Assembly (NCBI GenBank): GCA_002415785.1
Contig: DIAJ01000033.1
Location: 3,090 to 67,089, forward strand
Direction: 5' to 3'
Length of the DNA: 64,000 nucleotides
From: Flavobacteriales bacterium UBA5081
Lineage (GTDB): Bacteria; Bacteroidota; Bacteroidia; Flavobacteriales_E; Vicingaceae
The translations under genes and the position numbers were made by a program. Position 1 is the stretch's first letter, and every line of letters begins with the position of its first letter. The notes below the pieces were generated by a model, which had not been told where the DNA came from, searched no databases, and worked only from the letters and a program-made list of their open reading frames with translations. Below are positions 1 through 9,204 of the stretch, piece after piece.

Positions 1-989
1 AATGCTGTCGCCATTTTTTTAACGTAATCCATGCTTCCTTCATCGGTTTCCATGGCTGCAAAGGCTCTTGACTTATCGAATGACTCACTGGCAATTAAAG
101 TTGTGTTGAAGAATTGTTGCTTAAAAGAAACCCATTTTACTGAAGCCTCAAAATCTTCACGTTCTTCATCAGACAAGCCCAAATCATCAATATCATCGTC
201 CTTGTACATAAAGTGAACCGTAGTTGCATCACGCTGGTTCTTCATGTTTTTCTCTTGGTTGGGCGCATTAACCATCCAATTTAAATACACTTCCCCACTT
301 CGCATGTCAATCACTTTATCCATGCCAATAAAGTTCACATCAAAATCAATTAAGTATTGATTTCCTCGAATGCGATAAACATACTCAATATACTGATCAT
401 CTGCTGATTTCAGCTTAAAGCTGATTTTCCTTTCCTCTTCACCTCGAATGCTCTTAGCTTCAATATCAGACTCAAATACTAATTCATCGGTATAAATATT
501 CTTGTTATCGCGGCTAAAAAAGTTCAAGTTGAAAGCTGAAGTAGAATCAAACAACACTAATGGGTCTCCATTGTAAGTTTCATAATCTTTTAACACTGCC
601 TGTAAGATTCGTCCCCCTTTGGTAGAAAAAGTCAATTTCATTAAGTCCGTTTCTACTTCAAAAGTTTCTTCATCAATGTTTGCAGCCGATGCAAAAACAC
701 CATAAAGCTCCTCAGCTCTTTGGGCAGCAATGTCTTCCTTGGCTACTTCATTACTATCGGAGATTAAAGAATCTGTTGCTTCAACAACTTCATTACTTCT
801 CTCTTTGGCAACCGCTTCCTTATTTTCTCTAGCAGAAATCTCAGCATTTTTTGCAGCCTCAACTTGCGCAATAGAATCTCGAATTTCGCGCTGACGTGCA
901 ATTTCTTCATCAGAGGGTGCATTCCAAATACTGAAGCCAACCATTATGGCTCCAATCAACAATAATCCGATCAGTGTATTCTTATCCAT
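1..989 (-). CDS. yidC: Membrane protein insertase YidC, N-terminal part (cut by window edge)
   Basis: YidC inserts and folds proteins in the inner membrane, with or without the Sec translocon. The 329 residues in the window begin MDKNTLIGLLLIGAIM, one N-terminal membrane anchor (about residues 5-22). A charged Glu/Lys/Ala-rich linker follows, then the large periplasmic beta-sandwich domain typical of Gram-negative YidC (for example TKGGRI and LKDYETYNGDP). The conserved five-helix insertase core lies beyond base 1. The start is the ATG at 989, only 16 bases after the pyrG stop, so the two genes are probably co-transcribed; pyrG-yidC adjacency is common in Bacteroidota. The reading frame is open throughout the visible part. 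Confidence 0.93.
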   Translation of the reverse strand, partial: MDKNTLIGLLLIGAIMVGFSIWNAPSDEEIARQREIRDSIAQVEAAKNAEISARENKEAVAKERSNEVVEATDSLISDSNEVAKEDIAAQRAEELYGVFASAANIDEETFEVETDLMKLTFSTKGGRILQAVLKDYETYNGDPLVLFDSTSAFNLNFFSRDNKNIYTDELVFESDIEAKSIRGEEERKISFKLKSADDQYIEYVYRIRGNQYLIDFDVNFIGMDKVIDMRSGEVYLNWMVNAPNQEKNMKNQRDATTVHFMYKDDDIDDLGLSDEEREDFEASVKWVSFKQQFFNTTLIASESFDKSRAFAAMETDEGSMDYVKKMATA

Positions 990-1005
990 ATTCTTTTTTC
1001 GCTCT

Positions 1006-2622
1006 CTATTTTAAAGATTCTTTCAATGAAGCCGCAATAAATTTCACAAACAAAGGATGTGGATTTAATACGGTACTGCTATATTCCGGATGAAATTGTA
1101 CTCCTACAAACCAAGGGTGGTTTACATTCTCAACAATTTCTACCATTCCTCCTTCAGGGTTTATTCCACTGGCTTTCATACCTGCTTTTTCAAAGTCCTT
1201 AAGGTATTTATTGTTAAACTCAAATCGGTGGCGGTGGCGCTCGCTTATCAATTCTGATTGATACGCATCAAAAGCAATGCTGTCTTTTTGAACTGCACAA
1301 TCATAAGCCCCCAAACGCATGGTTCCTCCTTTTTCTGTAATGCTTTTCTGCGCTTCCATTAAAAAGATTACCGGATCCTCTGCTTGCTCATTAATTTCTG
1401 TCGTGTGTGCTCCTTTTTTGCCCAAAACATTTCTGGCAAACTCAATTACTGCACACTGCATTCCCAAACAAATTCCCAAAAAGGGCATATTGTTTTTTCG
1501 AGCGTATTCAACAGCAATTATTTTTCCCTCAATTCCTCTTTCACCAAATCCGGGTGCTACAATAACACCATCCAAGTCTTTCATTTTATCGGCTACATTC
1601 TCGTTGGTCAGTAATTCTGAGTGTATCCAATCAATTTCAACTTGAGTGTCATTCTCAACTCCGGCGTGAATCAAGGCTTCATTAATTGAAATGTAAGAGT
1701 CTTTTAATTCTATGTACTTTCCGATTAATCCAATTTTCAAATGGTTTTGAGGATTGTCTAATCGGTGTAAGAAACGTTTCCACTGCTGAATTTCCGGCTC
1801 CTCTCTTAAAGGTAAATCTAATTTTTTCAATACCACTTGATCCAGTTTTTCTTTCTGCATCAAAACCGGTACTTCGTAAATGGTATTTGCATTGGCTGAT
1901 TCAATTACGGCATCCTTCGAAATGTTGCAAAATAAAGCTACTTTTCTACGAACATCCTCCGGAATGGTATGCTCAGTTCTCAACACCAATACATCGGCTT
2001 GCACTCCACTTTCCAGCAATTGCTTTACCGAGTGTTGTGTTGGTTTAGTTTTAAGTTCGCCTGAAGTAGCTAAGTAAGGCACTAATGTTAAGTGAACCAC
2101 AATGCAGTCCACTTCAGGATCCCATTTCAACTGACGAACAGCCTCAATATATGGCAGTGATTCTATATCTCCGACAGTACCACCAATTTCAGTAATTACA
2201 ATATCGTAATCCCCTGTTTTACCCAATAGGCGAATACGTCTTTTTATTTCATCGGTAATGTGCGGAATTACCTGAACGGTTTTTCCTAAATAAGCGCCTT
2301 CTCGCTCTTTATTAATTACATGCTGGTATATTCTTCCGGTTGTTACATTATTTGCCTGCGAAGTTTTTCGATCTAAATAGCGCTCATAGTGACCTAAATC
2401 CAAATCAGTTTCAGCACCATCTTCGGTTACATAACACTCACCATGTTCATAAGGATTTAAAGTTCCCGGATCAATATTAATGTATGGATCTAGTTTCTGA
2501 ATAGTTACAGAGTATCCTCGCGCTTGCAAAAGCTTTGCAAGTGAAGCTGAAATAATTCCTTTTCCTAAAGATGAAGTTACACCTCCGGTAACAAATACGT
2601 ACTTGGTTTTATTGTCTGGCAT
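1006..2622 (-). CDS. pyrG: CTP synthase
   Basis: This cytosolic enzyme makes CTP from UTP, ATP and glutamine, the last step of pyrimidine nucleotide synthesis. The 538-residue protein is full length for the family. The N-terminal amidoligase domain opens with KYVFVTGGVTSSLGKG, a P-loop-like motif. The C-terminal class I glutaminase domain has its nucleophile Cys385 in GICLGMQ and the His511/Glu513 pair in FHPEYSS, so the catalytic triad is complete. The gene leads an apparent pyrG-yidC operon. A TAnnTTTG box reads on the minus strand at 2661-2668, about 38 bases before the start, and an ACAGTT/AACTGT inverted repeat lies in the presumed leader. Confidence 0.98.
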   Translation of the reverse strand: MPDNKTKYVFVTGGVTSSLGKGIISASLAKLLQARGYSVTIQKLDPYINIDPGTLNPYEHGECYVTEDGAETDLDLGHYERYLDRKTSQANNVTTGRIYQHVINKEREGAYLGKTVQVIPHITDEIKRRIRLLGKTGDYDIVITEIGGTVGDIESLPYIEAVRQLKWDPEVDCIVVHLTLVPYLATSGELKTKPTQHSVKQLLESGVQADVLVLRTEHTIPEDVRRKVALFCNISKDAVIESANANTIYEVPVLMQKEKLDQVVLKKLDLPLREEPEIQQWKRFLHRLDNPQNHLKIGLIGKYIELKDSYISINEALIHAGVENDTQVEIDWIHSELLTNENVADKMKDLDGVIVAPGFGERGIEGKIIAVEYARKNNMPFLGICLGMQCAVIEFARNVLGKKGAHTTEINEQAEDPVIFLMEAQKSITEKGGTMRLGAYDCAVQKDSIAFDAYQSELISERHRHRFEFNNKYLKDFEKAGMKASGINPEGGMVEIVENVNHPWFVGVQFHPEYSSTVLNPHPLFVKFIAASLKESLK

Positions 2623-2660
2623 GAGAAAAACGCTACAGTTAGGTTAAATTAAACTGTGCG

Positions 2661-2668
2661 CAAAATTA
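2661..2668 (-). promoter_or_regulatory. Probable -7 box for pyrG
   Basis: On the minus strand the bases read TAATTTTG, which matches the Bacteroidota -7 consensus TAnnTTTG. It lies 38 bases upstream of the pyrG ATG. No clear TTG at the usual -33 distance was seen. Inference only. Confidence 0.45.
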
Positions 2669-2701
2669 CAGGATTTGCCTTTGGTAAAAAATTATTTTCT
2701 T

Positions 2702-5032
2702 TTAAAAAGTCAAACTTACCCCAACACTCGGCAAAATAGGCAATTGATCTACTCTATCTGCCGTTACACGATTAACATAAAAGATGTTATTTCTATCGTA
2801 TACATTAGTTACACTAGCGGTAACGTCTAATAATGAATGTTCTCCTAACACAAACTGTCGTTTAATGGAAACATCAAATCGGTGATAATAGGGTAAGCGA
2901 CCACCACCTAAATTTCCGTAACGGATTCCCAACTCTCCATTAGCTGTAGTATAATCTTGATCTAAGCCTCCTTGTAAAGTCAAGTTTTCGTAAAATCCGG
3001 TTGTTTGAGTAAAAGGAAAGCCGGAACCTAAGTTCCAACGTGCATCAACTGTCCACGACAGATCTTTTCCAAACGTATATGACCCTACTAAGTTTACATT
3101 ATGTCTTCTATCAAACAATGGATTATACGCTTGAATACCATCCCAACGCTCTACCTTACTTAATGAGTACACTGCCCACAAACTGATTTGTTTGCGATCG
3201 TATTTTATGGCAATATCAACACCATAAGCATCACCGGATTCTACAATATAATCTTTCTTCAACACATCCGGTTTATCATTGTTTTCAGCATTGTCCTCAT
3301 AAAGTTTATTTCTATTGATATTGATCAACTGATTAAACCACTTGTAATACCCTTCAATATTTACGTTCAAATTTCTAGTAATGTCGAATTCAAAACCTAA
3401 AATGGTATGTCGCGCTTTTTGCAAGGCGTCATTTATTTCTCTGGTATCTCCGTTTTCTTCAGTAAATTCATCTTGAATATTATCTGGTCCGGATAAGAAG
3501 CCATAGAAAAAGTTAACCACATCACGATCTGAAGTTGCACTCAACAAGTTTTGGGAATAAAGTCCTCCGGCACCTTTTACACGAATATTATCGCTGATGT
3601 TGTATTTAAAGCCCAAGCGCGGCTCCGGTGAAAAAGCGTTTAAAGAAGCGTAATAATGCATTCTGAAGGATGGCTCAACAACCAATTTTCCGTAGTTATA
3701 CTTTTTTTGCAAATAAGCTGCAATTTCTGTGGTGTTTTCAACTTGTTGGATGGTTTGCTCAACACTGTTGGTAAAAGAAAAATCAGTTGTAAAGCCCAAA
3801 ATTTCAAAACCAAACTTTGATTCGTTATCGCCTTTAAACTTAGTGAAATTCATATTCATATTAAAGCCATTGATCGCACTTCTTCTATCGCTAACAGCAG
3901 CAGTTTCATCATCTTCATCACTTGTAATCTCATAACCGGTGTAGGCCACAGTACCATCAATGAGCGTTGGCGATGCTGCAGGAATAAGAACAAAGTTGGC
4001 ACCACCACCATATTGATTCCAGTTAAATGCTGCTACATTCGGGTAATTTACTCGATCAGTAAAATTGAATCCAAAAAAGTTTACTTTACTTCCATTGCTT
4101 CCATTAAAAGAAACTTTACCATAAATATCATTAAAACTATAAGGTAGTCCATTGCTATCAGCATAATGATATAATGTTTGCGAAGTTTGATCTAAATAAG
4201 AGGTTTTTGCTGAAAGCACAAATGACTTACTTCCTCCTCCTCTTGTCTTAGGCTTTTGAAGAGGCCCCTCCAAAAGTACTTTGGAGCCAAAAGTGTTAGC
4301 TGAAACTTTCCCTCCAAATCGATTTTTATTTCCATCTTTGGTTTTTATGTCCATAATGGAAGAAATTCGACCACCATATTCTGCACCAAAACCTCCGGTA
4401 TAAACATCAGCAGTTCGTAAAATATCAGTATCAAATGTAGAAAACAGCCCTATGGAGTGAAATGGATTGTAAATGATCATTCCATCTAACAATACTTTAT
4501 TTTGAATTGGTGAACCTCCGCGAATGTACAACTGTCCTCCTTGATCACCTGTAAAAACAACTCCGGGTAAAACTTGTAAATACTGTGCTAAATCAGGATC
4601 ACCGCCAATTGCCGGCATCTTTTTAATTTCTTTAGGAGTTAACTTAGTCACCGACATTTTTACTGTTGTCTGCGCTTCTTGCTTTTCTGCAGATATTGTT
4701 ACTTCTTGAATATCAACTGAAGATTCATTAATGTATAACTTTTCATTGATAATTTGACCTGCTTTTGTTAACTCAACTTGAATAGTGGCTGTATCGTAGC
4801 CGATGGAAGTTGCCATTAGAGTGTATTTCCCAAGTGGAATTCTAGTTAAATTAAAATATCCATTATCATCAGTGGATGTACCATAAGTTGTACCCTTCAA
4901 TAAAACATTGGTATAAATAGCGGGCTCACCTGTTTTTTCCATATAAACAAAACCTCTGATTGAACCCGTTTGTGCTGCTAAGTTAAAAGCAAAAAAAAGA
5001 CTGCAAAGCAGTAAAAGAAATCTATAACGCAT
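2702..5032 (-). CDS. TonB-dependent outer membrane receptor with carboxypeptidase-regulatory domain
   Basis: An outer membrane beta-barrel receptor that takes up an unknown ligand using TonB energy. I chose the ATG at 5032 because it gives a clean signal peptide (MRYRFLLLLCSLFFAFNLAAQ); an upstream in-frame start at 5077 would add 15 unlikely residues. After the signal come a CarboxypepD_reg-like beta-sandwich (SIRGFVYMEKTGEPAIYTNV), a plug domain (LPGVVFTGDQGGQLYIRGGS, then LLDGMIIYNP) and a long barrel ending in aromatic-rich strands (VGVSLTF). The length of 776 residues fits the family. The gene stands alone between holA and pyrG, with no SusD partner, so polysaccharide use is not indicated. 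A TATATTTG box on the minus strand at 5052-5059 may be its promoter. Confidence 0.9.
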   Translation of the reverse strand: MRYRFLLLLCSLFFAFNLAAQTGSIRGFVYMEKTGEPAIYTNVLLKGTTYGTSTDDNGYFNLTRIPLGKYTLMATSIGYDTATIQVELTKAGQIINEKLYINESSVDIQEVTISAEKQEAQTTVKMSVTKLTPKEIKKMPAIGGDPDLAQYLQVLPGVVFTGDQGGQLYIRGGSPIQNKVLLDGMIIYNPFHSIGLFSTFDTDILRTADVYTGGFGAEYGGRISSIMDIKTKDGNKNRFGGKVSANTFGSKVLLEGPLQKPKTRGGGSKSFVLSAKTSYLDQTSQTLYHYADSNGLPYSFNDIYGKVSFNGSNGSKVNFFGFNFTDRVNYPNVAAFNWNQYGGGANFVLIPAASPTLIDGTVAYTGYEITSDEDDETAAVSDRRSAINGFNMNMNFTKFKGDNESKFGFEILGFTTDFSFTNSVEQTIQQVENTTEIAAYLQKKYNYGKLVVEPSFRMHYYASLNAFSPEPRLGFKYNISDNIRVKGAGGLYSQNLLSATSDRDVVNFFYGFLSGPDNIQDEFTEENGDTREINDALQKARHTILGFEFDITRNLNVNIEGYYKWFNQLININRNKLYEDNAENNDKPDVLKKDYIVESGDAYGVDIAIKYDRKQISLWAVYSLSKVERWDGIQAYNPLFDRRHNVNLVGSYTFGKDLSWTVDARWNLGSGFPFTQTTGFYENLTLQGGLDQDYTTANGELGIRYGNLGGGRLPYYHRFDVSIKRQFVLGEHSLLDVTASVTNVYDRNNIFYVNRVTADRVDQLPILPSVGVSLTF

Positions 5033-5051
5033 GAATATTTTTTTAGGTCGA

Positions 5052-5059
5052 CAAATATA
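5052..5059 (-). promoter_or_regulatory. Probable -7 box for the TonB-dependent receptor
   Basis: The minus strand reads TATATTTG, a perfect TAnnTTTG match, 19 bases before the chosen ATG at 5032. This supports that start over the upstream in-frame codon at 5077, which lies behind the box. Confidence 0.5.
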
Positions 5060-5127
5060 ACCAAAGCAATTGGGCATATTTTGTTAAAAAGTATATTGAC
5101 AATCGAAAAAGGAGTTTTGTTGTCTTG

Positions 5128-6126
5128 CTAATGAAGAATTTTAAAAACTAACTCCTTGTAAATATCATGTGTATTTACACCACCGCCCATAACTCCTTTA
5201 GATTGAAGGTCGGCTTCTCTCATATACGCCATTATTTTAGCAATCTTTTTAATGGAGTAATTCTTAGCGGCTACTTTATAATCTTTCAAAAAAAACGGAT
5301 TCACACCCATTTTTGAAGCCAAGGTTTTATCATCTGCCGGAGAAAAGTGATGAAAAAGCAATAGTTGACTGAAAAAGCGATACATCATGGGTAAAGTAGC
5401 CGGAATCGCATGACTTTTTTCATTTTGTCCGAAGTAATTTATGATGCGATTTGCTTTCATTATATCTTTAATTCCCAAAGCATTATTCAACTCAAAAACA
5501 TTGTAATCTTTGCTGATTCCAATATTTTGTTCAATCATCTGAGCATTGATTTCTTCGCCCTCTTTTAAGTTAATCAATAGTTTATCGAGCTCATTGCTGA
5601 TTTTACTCAAATCCGTCCCCAAAAATTCCAATAACAAATTGGTTGCTTTAGGATCAATTTTCGCTTTTTGGTCTTTTACATAAGTCTGAATCCATGATGG
5701 CACTTGATTGTCGTAGAGCCGCTTTGATTCAAAAGACACACCCATCTTCTTTGCCAGTTTCACAAAGTTTTTTCTACCATCTACTTTTCCATGTTTGTAA
5801 CACAAAACCAAAATGGTAGTTGGTGAATGTTGCTTTAAATAAGACTCCAGTTCATAGATTCCTTTAAGTTTTTGCGCCTCTTTAACGATTACTACATTAT
5901 GGCTCGCCATCATTGGATAGCGCTTGGCTTCTGCTATTAATGCGTTTACTTCAGTATCTAACCCATAGAGCACTGATTGATTAAACTCCTTTTCCGATTC
6001 ATCAAGAACATGATCTTCAATGTAATCAGAAATCTGATCAATAAAATACTCCTCTTCACCATAAAGCAAATAAATCGGATGGTAAACTTTGTTTTTTAGA
6101 TCGCGAATAATCGTATTAAAATCCAA
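5128..6126 (-). CDS. holA: DNA polymerase III, delta subunit
   Basis: The delta subunit is the wrench of the clamp loader: it binds and opens the beta sliding clamp during replication. The 332-residue protein has the family pattern of a RecA-like N-terminal domain that lacks a working P-loop (PIYLLYGEEEYFIDQ, then YPMMASHNVVIVKEAQK). A helical lid (LDKLLINLKEGEEI) and the C-terminal collar domain (ANRIINYF, PMMYRFFSQLLLFHHF) follow. It is divergent from the HsdR-N-like gene, with only 25 bases between the start codons, an arrangement I believe is conserved in Bacteroidota. Identity is from overall pattern, so slightly less certain than for a catalytic-motif enzyme. Confidence 0.9.
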   Translation of the reverse strand: MDFNTIIRDLKNKVYHPIYLLYGEEEYFIDQISDYIEDHVLDESEKEFNQSVLYGLDTEVNALIAEAKRYPMMASHNVVIVKEAQKLKGIYELESYLKQHSPTTILVLCYKHGKVDGRKNFVKLAKKMGVSFESKRLYDNQVPSWIQTYVKDQKAKIDPKATNLLLEFLGTDLSKISNELDKLLINLKEGEEINAQMIEQNIGISKDYNVFELNNALGIKDIMKANRIINYFGQNEKSHAIPATLPMMYRFFSQLLLFHHFSPADDKTLASKMGVNPFFLKDYKVAAKNYSIKKIAKIMAYMREADLQSKGVMGGGVNTHDIYKELVFKILH

Positions 6127-6135
6127 GGATTAAGT

Positions 6136-6143
6136 TATTTTTG
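6136..6143 (+). promoter_or_regulatory. Probable -7 box for the HsdR-N-like gene
   Basis: TATTTTTG matches TAnnTTTG and lies 8 bases before the ATG at 6152, so the transcript would have an almost absent 5' leader. The box sits in the 25-base gap between divergent starts. Confidence 0.4.
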
Positions 6144-6151
6144 TGTTACGT

Positions 6152-6607
6152 ATGCAGCAGTTAAATTTACCCTCTTATCAGTTTAAACTGATTCAGGAAG
6201 ACAAAAAAACTAAAATTTTCGATGCCATTCGAAAGAAGTACCTGCTTTTAACAGCTGAAGAATGGGTACGACAAAATTTTATCGAGTTTTTAGTGCGTGA
6301 GCGCAACTTTCCGAGGGGCTTAATTGCTGTAGAAAAAGGATTAAAGTTAAACGGATTGCAAAAGCGCAGTGACATATTGATTTATTCAAAAAGTGCCGAG
6401 CCCATTTTAATGGTAGAATGTAAGGCACCTGAAGTAAAAATCGACCAAAGCGTGTTTGACCAAATCGCTCGTTACAACATTCATTTCAAACTGCCTTTTT
6501 TAGTTGTAACTAATGGTCTCCAACATTATTGTGCACAAATAAATTTTGAAAATAAAGACTTTAGTTTTTTAAAAGATATTCCAAATTACAACGATATTAG
6601 CAAATAA
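6152..6607 (+). CDS. Type I restriction R-subunit N-terminal domain protein (stand-alone)
   Basis: A short protein of about 151 residues carrying the HSDR_N_2-type PD-(D/E)XK nuclease fold. The active-site-like pattern is visible as RSDILIY followed by PILMVECKAPE, where the ECK supplies the E-x-K. No helicase, methylase or specificity gene is near, so it is not part of a restriction system here; the cellular role is unknown. Stand-alone versions next to holA are widespread in Bacteroidota. I prefer the ATG at 6152 over a GTG nine bases upstream because a -7 box ends at 6143. The stop TAA overlaps the ATG of the next gene by one base (TAATG), suggesting coupled translation. Confidence 0.8.
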   Translation: MQQLNLPSYQFKLIQEDKKTKIFDAIRKKYLLLTAEEWVRQNFIEFLVRERNFPRGLIAVEKGLKLNGLQKRSDILIYSKSAEPILMVECKAPEVKIDQSVFDQIARYNIHFKLPFLVVTNGLQHYCAQINFENKDFSFLKDIPNYNDISK

Positions 6608-9204
6608 TGAATAAACTATTTCCACTTCTTGTATTTGTAATTTTCACTCTTCAGATTCATTCACAGCAGACTGAAAAAGTGAATCTTGAATTACATAATT
6701 ACTTGAAAAGTATTTCTGCAAATGAAATGGTTCCACTTTTGGTGGAAGGCGATCAAGATCAAATTCCGGAAATAGTTGAGCAACTAAACGGAACAGTTCG
6801 TCTAAAAATTAATAATCTATTTTCCATTGAAATTCCTGCACAAAATGTAAAAACATTTGCTGCTGAGAATGCTGTAAAACTTATTGAGTTTACTACAGCT
6901 TCACCCAAAAGCCTAAGCGACACCATGCTAATTAACAGTCGTGCAGATTTGGTACATCAAATGCAAGCACCCCTGCGGCAAAACTACAGTGGAAAAGGTG
7001 TTTTATTAGGTGTTATAGACTCTGGCATTGAAATAGAGCATCCTGACTTTCAAGATAGTTTAGGCAATACGAGAATTCTAAAAATTTGGGATCAAAAGGC
7101 GCCATATAATGCAAGTAGACAAGCAGGAAACTATACTTATGGCGTAGAATGGGACTCAACAGATATTAATTCAGGAATTTGTACACATGACGACAACCCT
7201 GCTGAATATGGGCACGGAAGCAATGTTACCGGAGCTGCGGCATCTAACGGTTTTGCAAATGGGAATTTGAAAGGCATAGCGCCCAAGGTAAATATAATAA
7301 GTGTTGCAACTGATTTTAGCAAAGTAAACTGGCTACAGACTGTTGCTGAAGCGATTGATTATATTTTTGCTCAAGCAGATTCTTTAAATATGCCTTGTGT
7401 CATTAATGCTAGTATTGGCACTTACGCAGGCTCCCATGATGGAGAGGACATTGCCGCACGTATGATTGACCAAATGATTAAACTAAAAAATGGTCGAGCT
7501 GTAGTGGCAGCCGCAGGAAATGCGGGAGCAATCCCTTTTCACTTGCAGCACCATGTAAACAATGACACCCTTTTTAGCTGGTTTTCTTATCATTCCCAGC
7601 TTTATAACAGTGCCGGTGGAATTTACTTCGAACTTTGGTCGGATACTGCTGATTTTAATCAAATGTACTTTGCTTTAGGTGCAGATCAACCAACAGCTTC
7701 TGCCTATAAGTTCCGTGGAAGAACAGCTTTCGCACAAGGAAAAAATCGCATCAATCAACTTTACCTTGATTCAATTATGAGCCATAATGGCAATCGGTTA
7801 GCTTATGTCCAAACTTACGTAGAACAAAGTAGAGGACGTTACCGCATGCAGGTGGGTTTAAGCGGAATTGACTCCACTAACTACCGCTTTCGATTTGAAT
7901 CTACCGGAGTTGGAAAGCTAGACATCTGGTCTTCTTTTGCTTTATTCCGCTCGTCGAATATTATTGGTCAAAACCTTCCAAGCCTCGCCCAATGGCCTGA
8001 AATGGCAAAATATCAACGACCGGATAGCTTGCAAACCATGGTCAGTAGTTTTACTTGCCTTCCATCTGTGATAACTGTTGCCAATTACGTCAACCGTAGC
8101 ACATATTTTGATGTAACCCAAACGCAACGCTCAACCGGTTTTCAGGGTGGCGAAATTAGTCCCAACTCTAGTTTAGGCCCCAATAGAAAAGGACAGCAAA
8201 AACCGGACATAGCAGCAGCCGGAGATTATATGTTTGCCGCAGGTAGATTAGCTACTTTGCAGCAAGCCATTCAAAATGATCCGCAAAAAGTTAGTCCCGA
8301 TAGCATGCACTACAGAAATGGAGGAACTTCCATGGCAGCACCAACGGTGGCAGGAATGATTGCTTTGCTTTTGGAGAAGTGCCCTGATTTCAACTACCTG
8401 CAAATTAAAAATGCTTTAACAAATTCGGTTTACACCGACCAGTACACTCCCACCAACTTACCGGATTACAAATGGGGCTATGGAAAAGCCAATGCATTTC
8501 AATTACTGACAAATGAAGTTTTCACTCCTCAATTAGTGACTCCTGCTCCACCCCATTGCACTGGTAACTCCATAATTATTCAAGTGGATTCTACCTATAA
8601 TTCTTATCGATGGTACAACAACGACACAAGTAGCCAAATTAGCATCAATCAAAGCGACGTAATTTATGCTTGGGTTCAAAATAACAAAGGTTGCTTCTCC
8701 ACTACAGATACGATAGCAATCCAATTTCAAAATTCACCTCCCAAACCTTTGATTAGTCAACGCAATGACACTCTATTTGTTCAAGCTGCTAATGGACAGT
8801 TGCAATGGTACTATAACAACAATCTTATTTCCGGTGCAACTCAAAGTTCGATTAAAACAACACAAAGTGGAGACTATTTTTGTCAATTAACCGACACGAA
8901 TGGTTGCAGTAGCTTTTCTGACACTTTAAATATCACTATTACAGGTATTCAAAATTTAGAAAAACAAAATCAATTTCCCATTTACCCAAACCCAACTCAA
9001 GATTATATCGTGCTTGAATTCAATAATTCTAAAGAAAACCTTGAAATTATTCTATTGGATATAAATGGAAAAACACTAATCCGTCGTCAGTACACCAAAA
9101 AGCAACGAATAAAACTAGATTTAAGTCTTTTAGCAAAAGGAATGTATTTTATTCAGTTAAATACAGCTAAAAATCAGTATAATGAATTAATCATAAAACA
9201 ATGA
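6607..9204 (+). CDS. Secreted subtilisin-family (S8) serine peptidase with T9SS sorting domain
   Basis: An 865-residue extracellular protease. A signal peptide (MNKLFPLLVFVIFTLQIHSQ) precedes a propeptide-like region. The S8 catalytic domain has Asp138 in VIDSGIEIEHPDF, His203 in YGHGSNVTG, the oxyanion Asn305 in AAGNAG and Ser575 in NGGTSMAAPT; all key residues are present. The long insert between His and Ser (about 370 residues) matches the Bacteroides-type S8 subgroup. After the protease come Ig-like repeats and a C-terminal type A T9SS domain that starts at FPIYPNPTQ and ends in a K-rich strand, so export through the type IX system is expected. It overlaps both neighbours by 1-4 bases. 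Confidence 0.94.
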   Translation: MNKLFPLLVFVIFTLQIHSQQTEKVNLELHNYLKSISANEMVPLLVEGDQDQIPEIVEQLNGTVRLKINNLFSIEIPAQNVKTFAAENAVKLIEFTTASPKSLSDTMLINSRADLVHQMQAPLRQNYSGKGVLLGVIDSGIEIEHPDFQDSLGNTRILKIWDQKAPYNASRQAGNYTYGVEWDSTDINSGICTHDDNPAEYGHGSNVTGAAASNGFANGNLKGIAPKVNIISVATDFSKVNWLQTVAEAIDYIFAQADSLNMPCVINASIGTYAGSHDGEDIAARMIDQMIKLKNGRAVVAAAGNAGAIPFHLQHHVNNDTLFSWFSYHSQLYNSAGGIYFELWSDTADFNQMYFALGADQPTASAYKFRGRTAFAQGKNRINQLYLDSIMSHNGNRLAYVQTYVEQSRGRYRMQVGLSGIDSTNYRFRFESTGVGKLDIWSSFALFRSSNIIGQNLPSLAQWPEMAKYQRPDSLQTMVSSFTCLPSVITVANYVNRSTYFDVTQTQRSTGFQGGEISPNSSLGPNRKGQQKPDIAAAGDYMFAAGRLATLQQAIQNDPQKVSPDSMHYRNGGTSMAAPTVAGMIALLLEKCPDFNYLQIKNALTNSVYTDQYTPTNLPDYKWGYGKANAFQLLTNEVFTPQLVTPAPPHCTGNSIIIQVDSTYNSYRWYNNDTSSQISINQSDVIYAWVQNNKGCFSTTDTIAIQFQNSPPKPLISQRNDTLFVQAANGQLQWYYNNNLISGATQSSIKTTQSGDYFCQLTDTNGCSSFSDTLNITITGIQNLEKQNQFPIYPNPTQDYIVLEFNNSKENLEIILLDINGKTLIRRQYTKKQRIKLDLSLLAKGMYFIQLNTAKNQYNELIIKQ

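Noticed and set aside
4991..4998. An eight-base homopolymer in the signal-peptide codons of the first TonB receptor as a phase-variation tract
   Set aside because: Runs of 7-8 A or T are common in this AT-rich window and no repeat-length evidence is available.
6152..6607. Possible type I restriction-modification system
   Set aside because: Only the short R-subunit N-terminal domain is present; there is no helicase motor, methylase or specificity subunit nearby.
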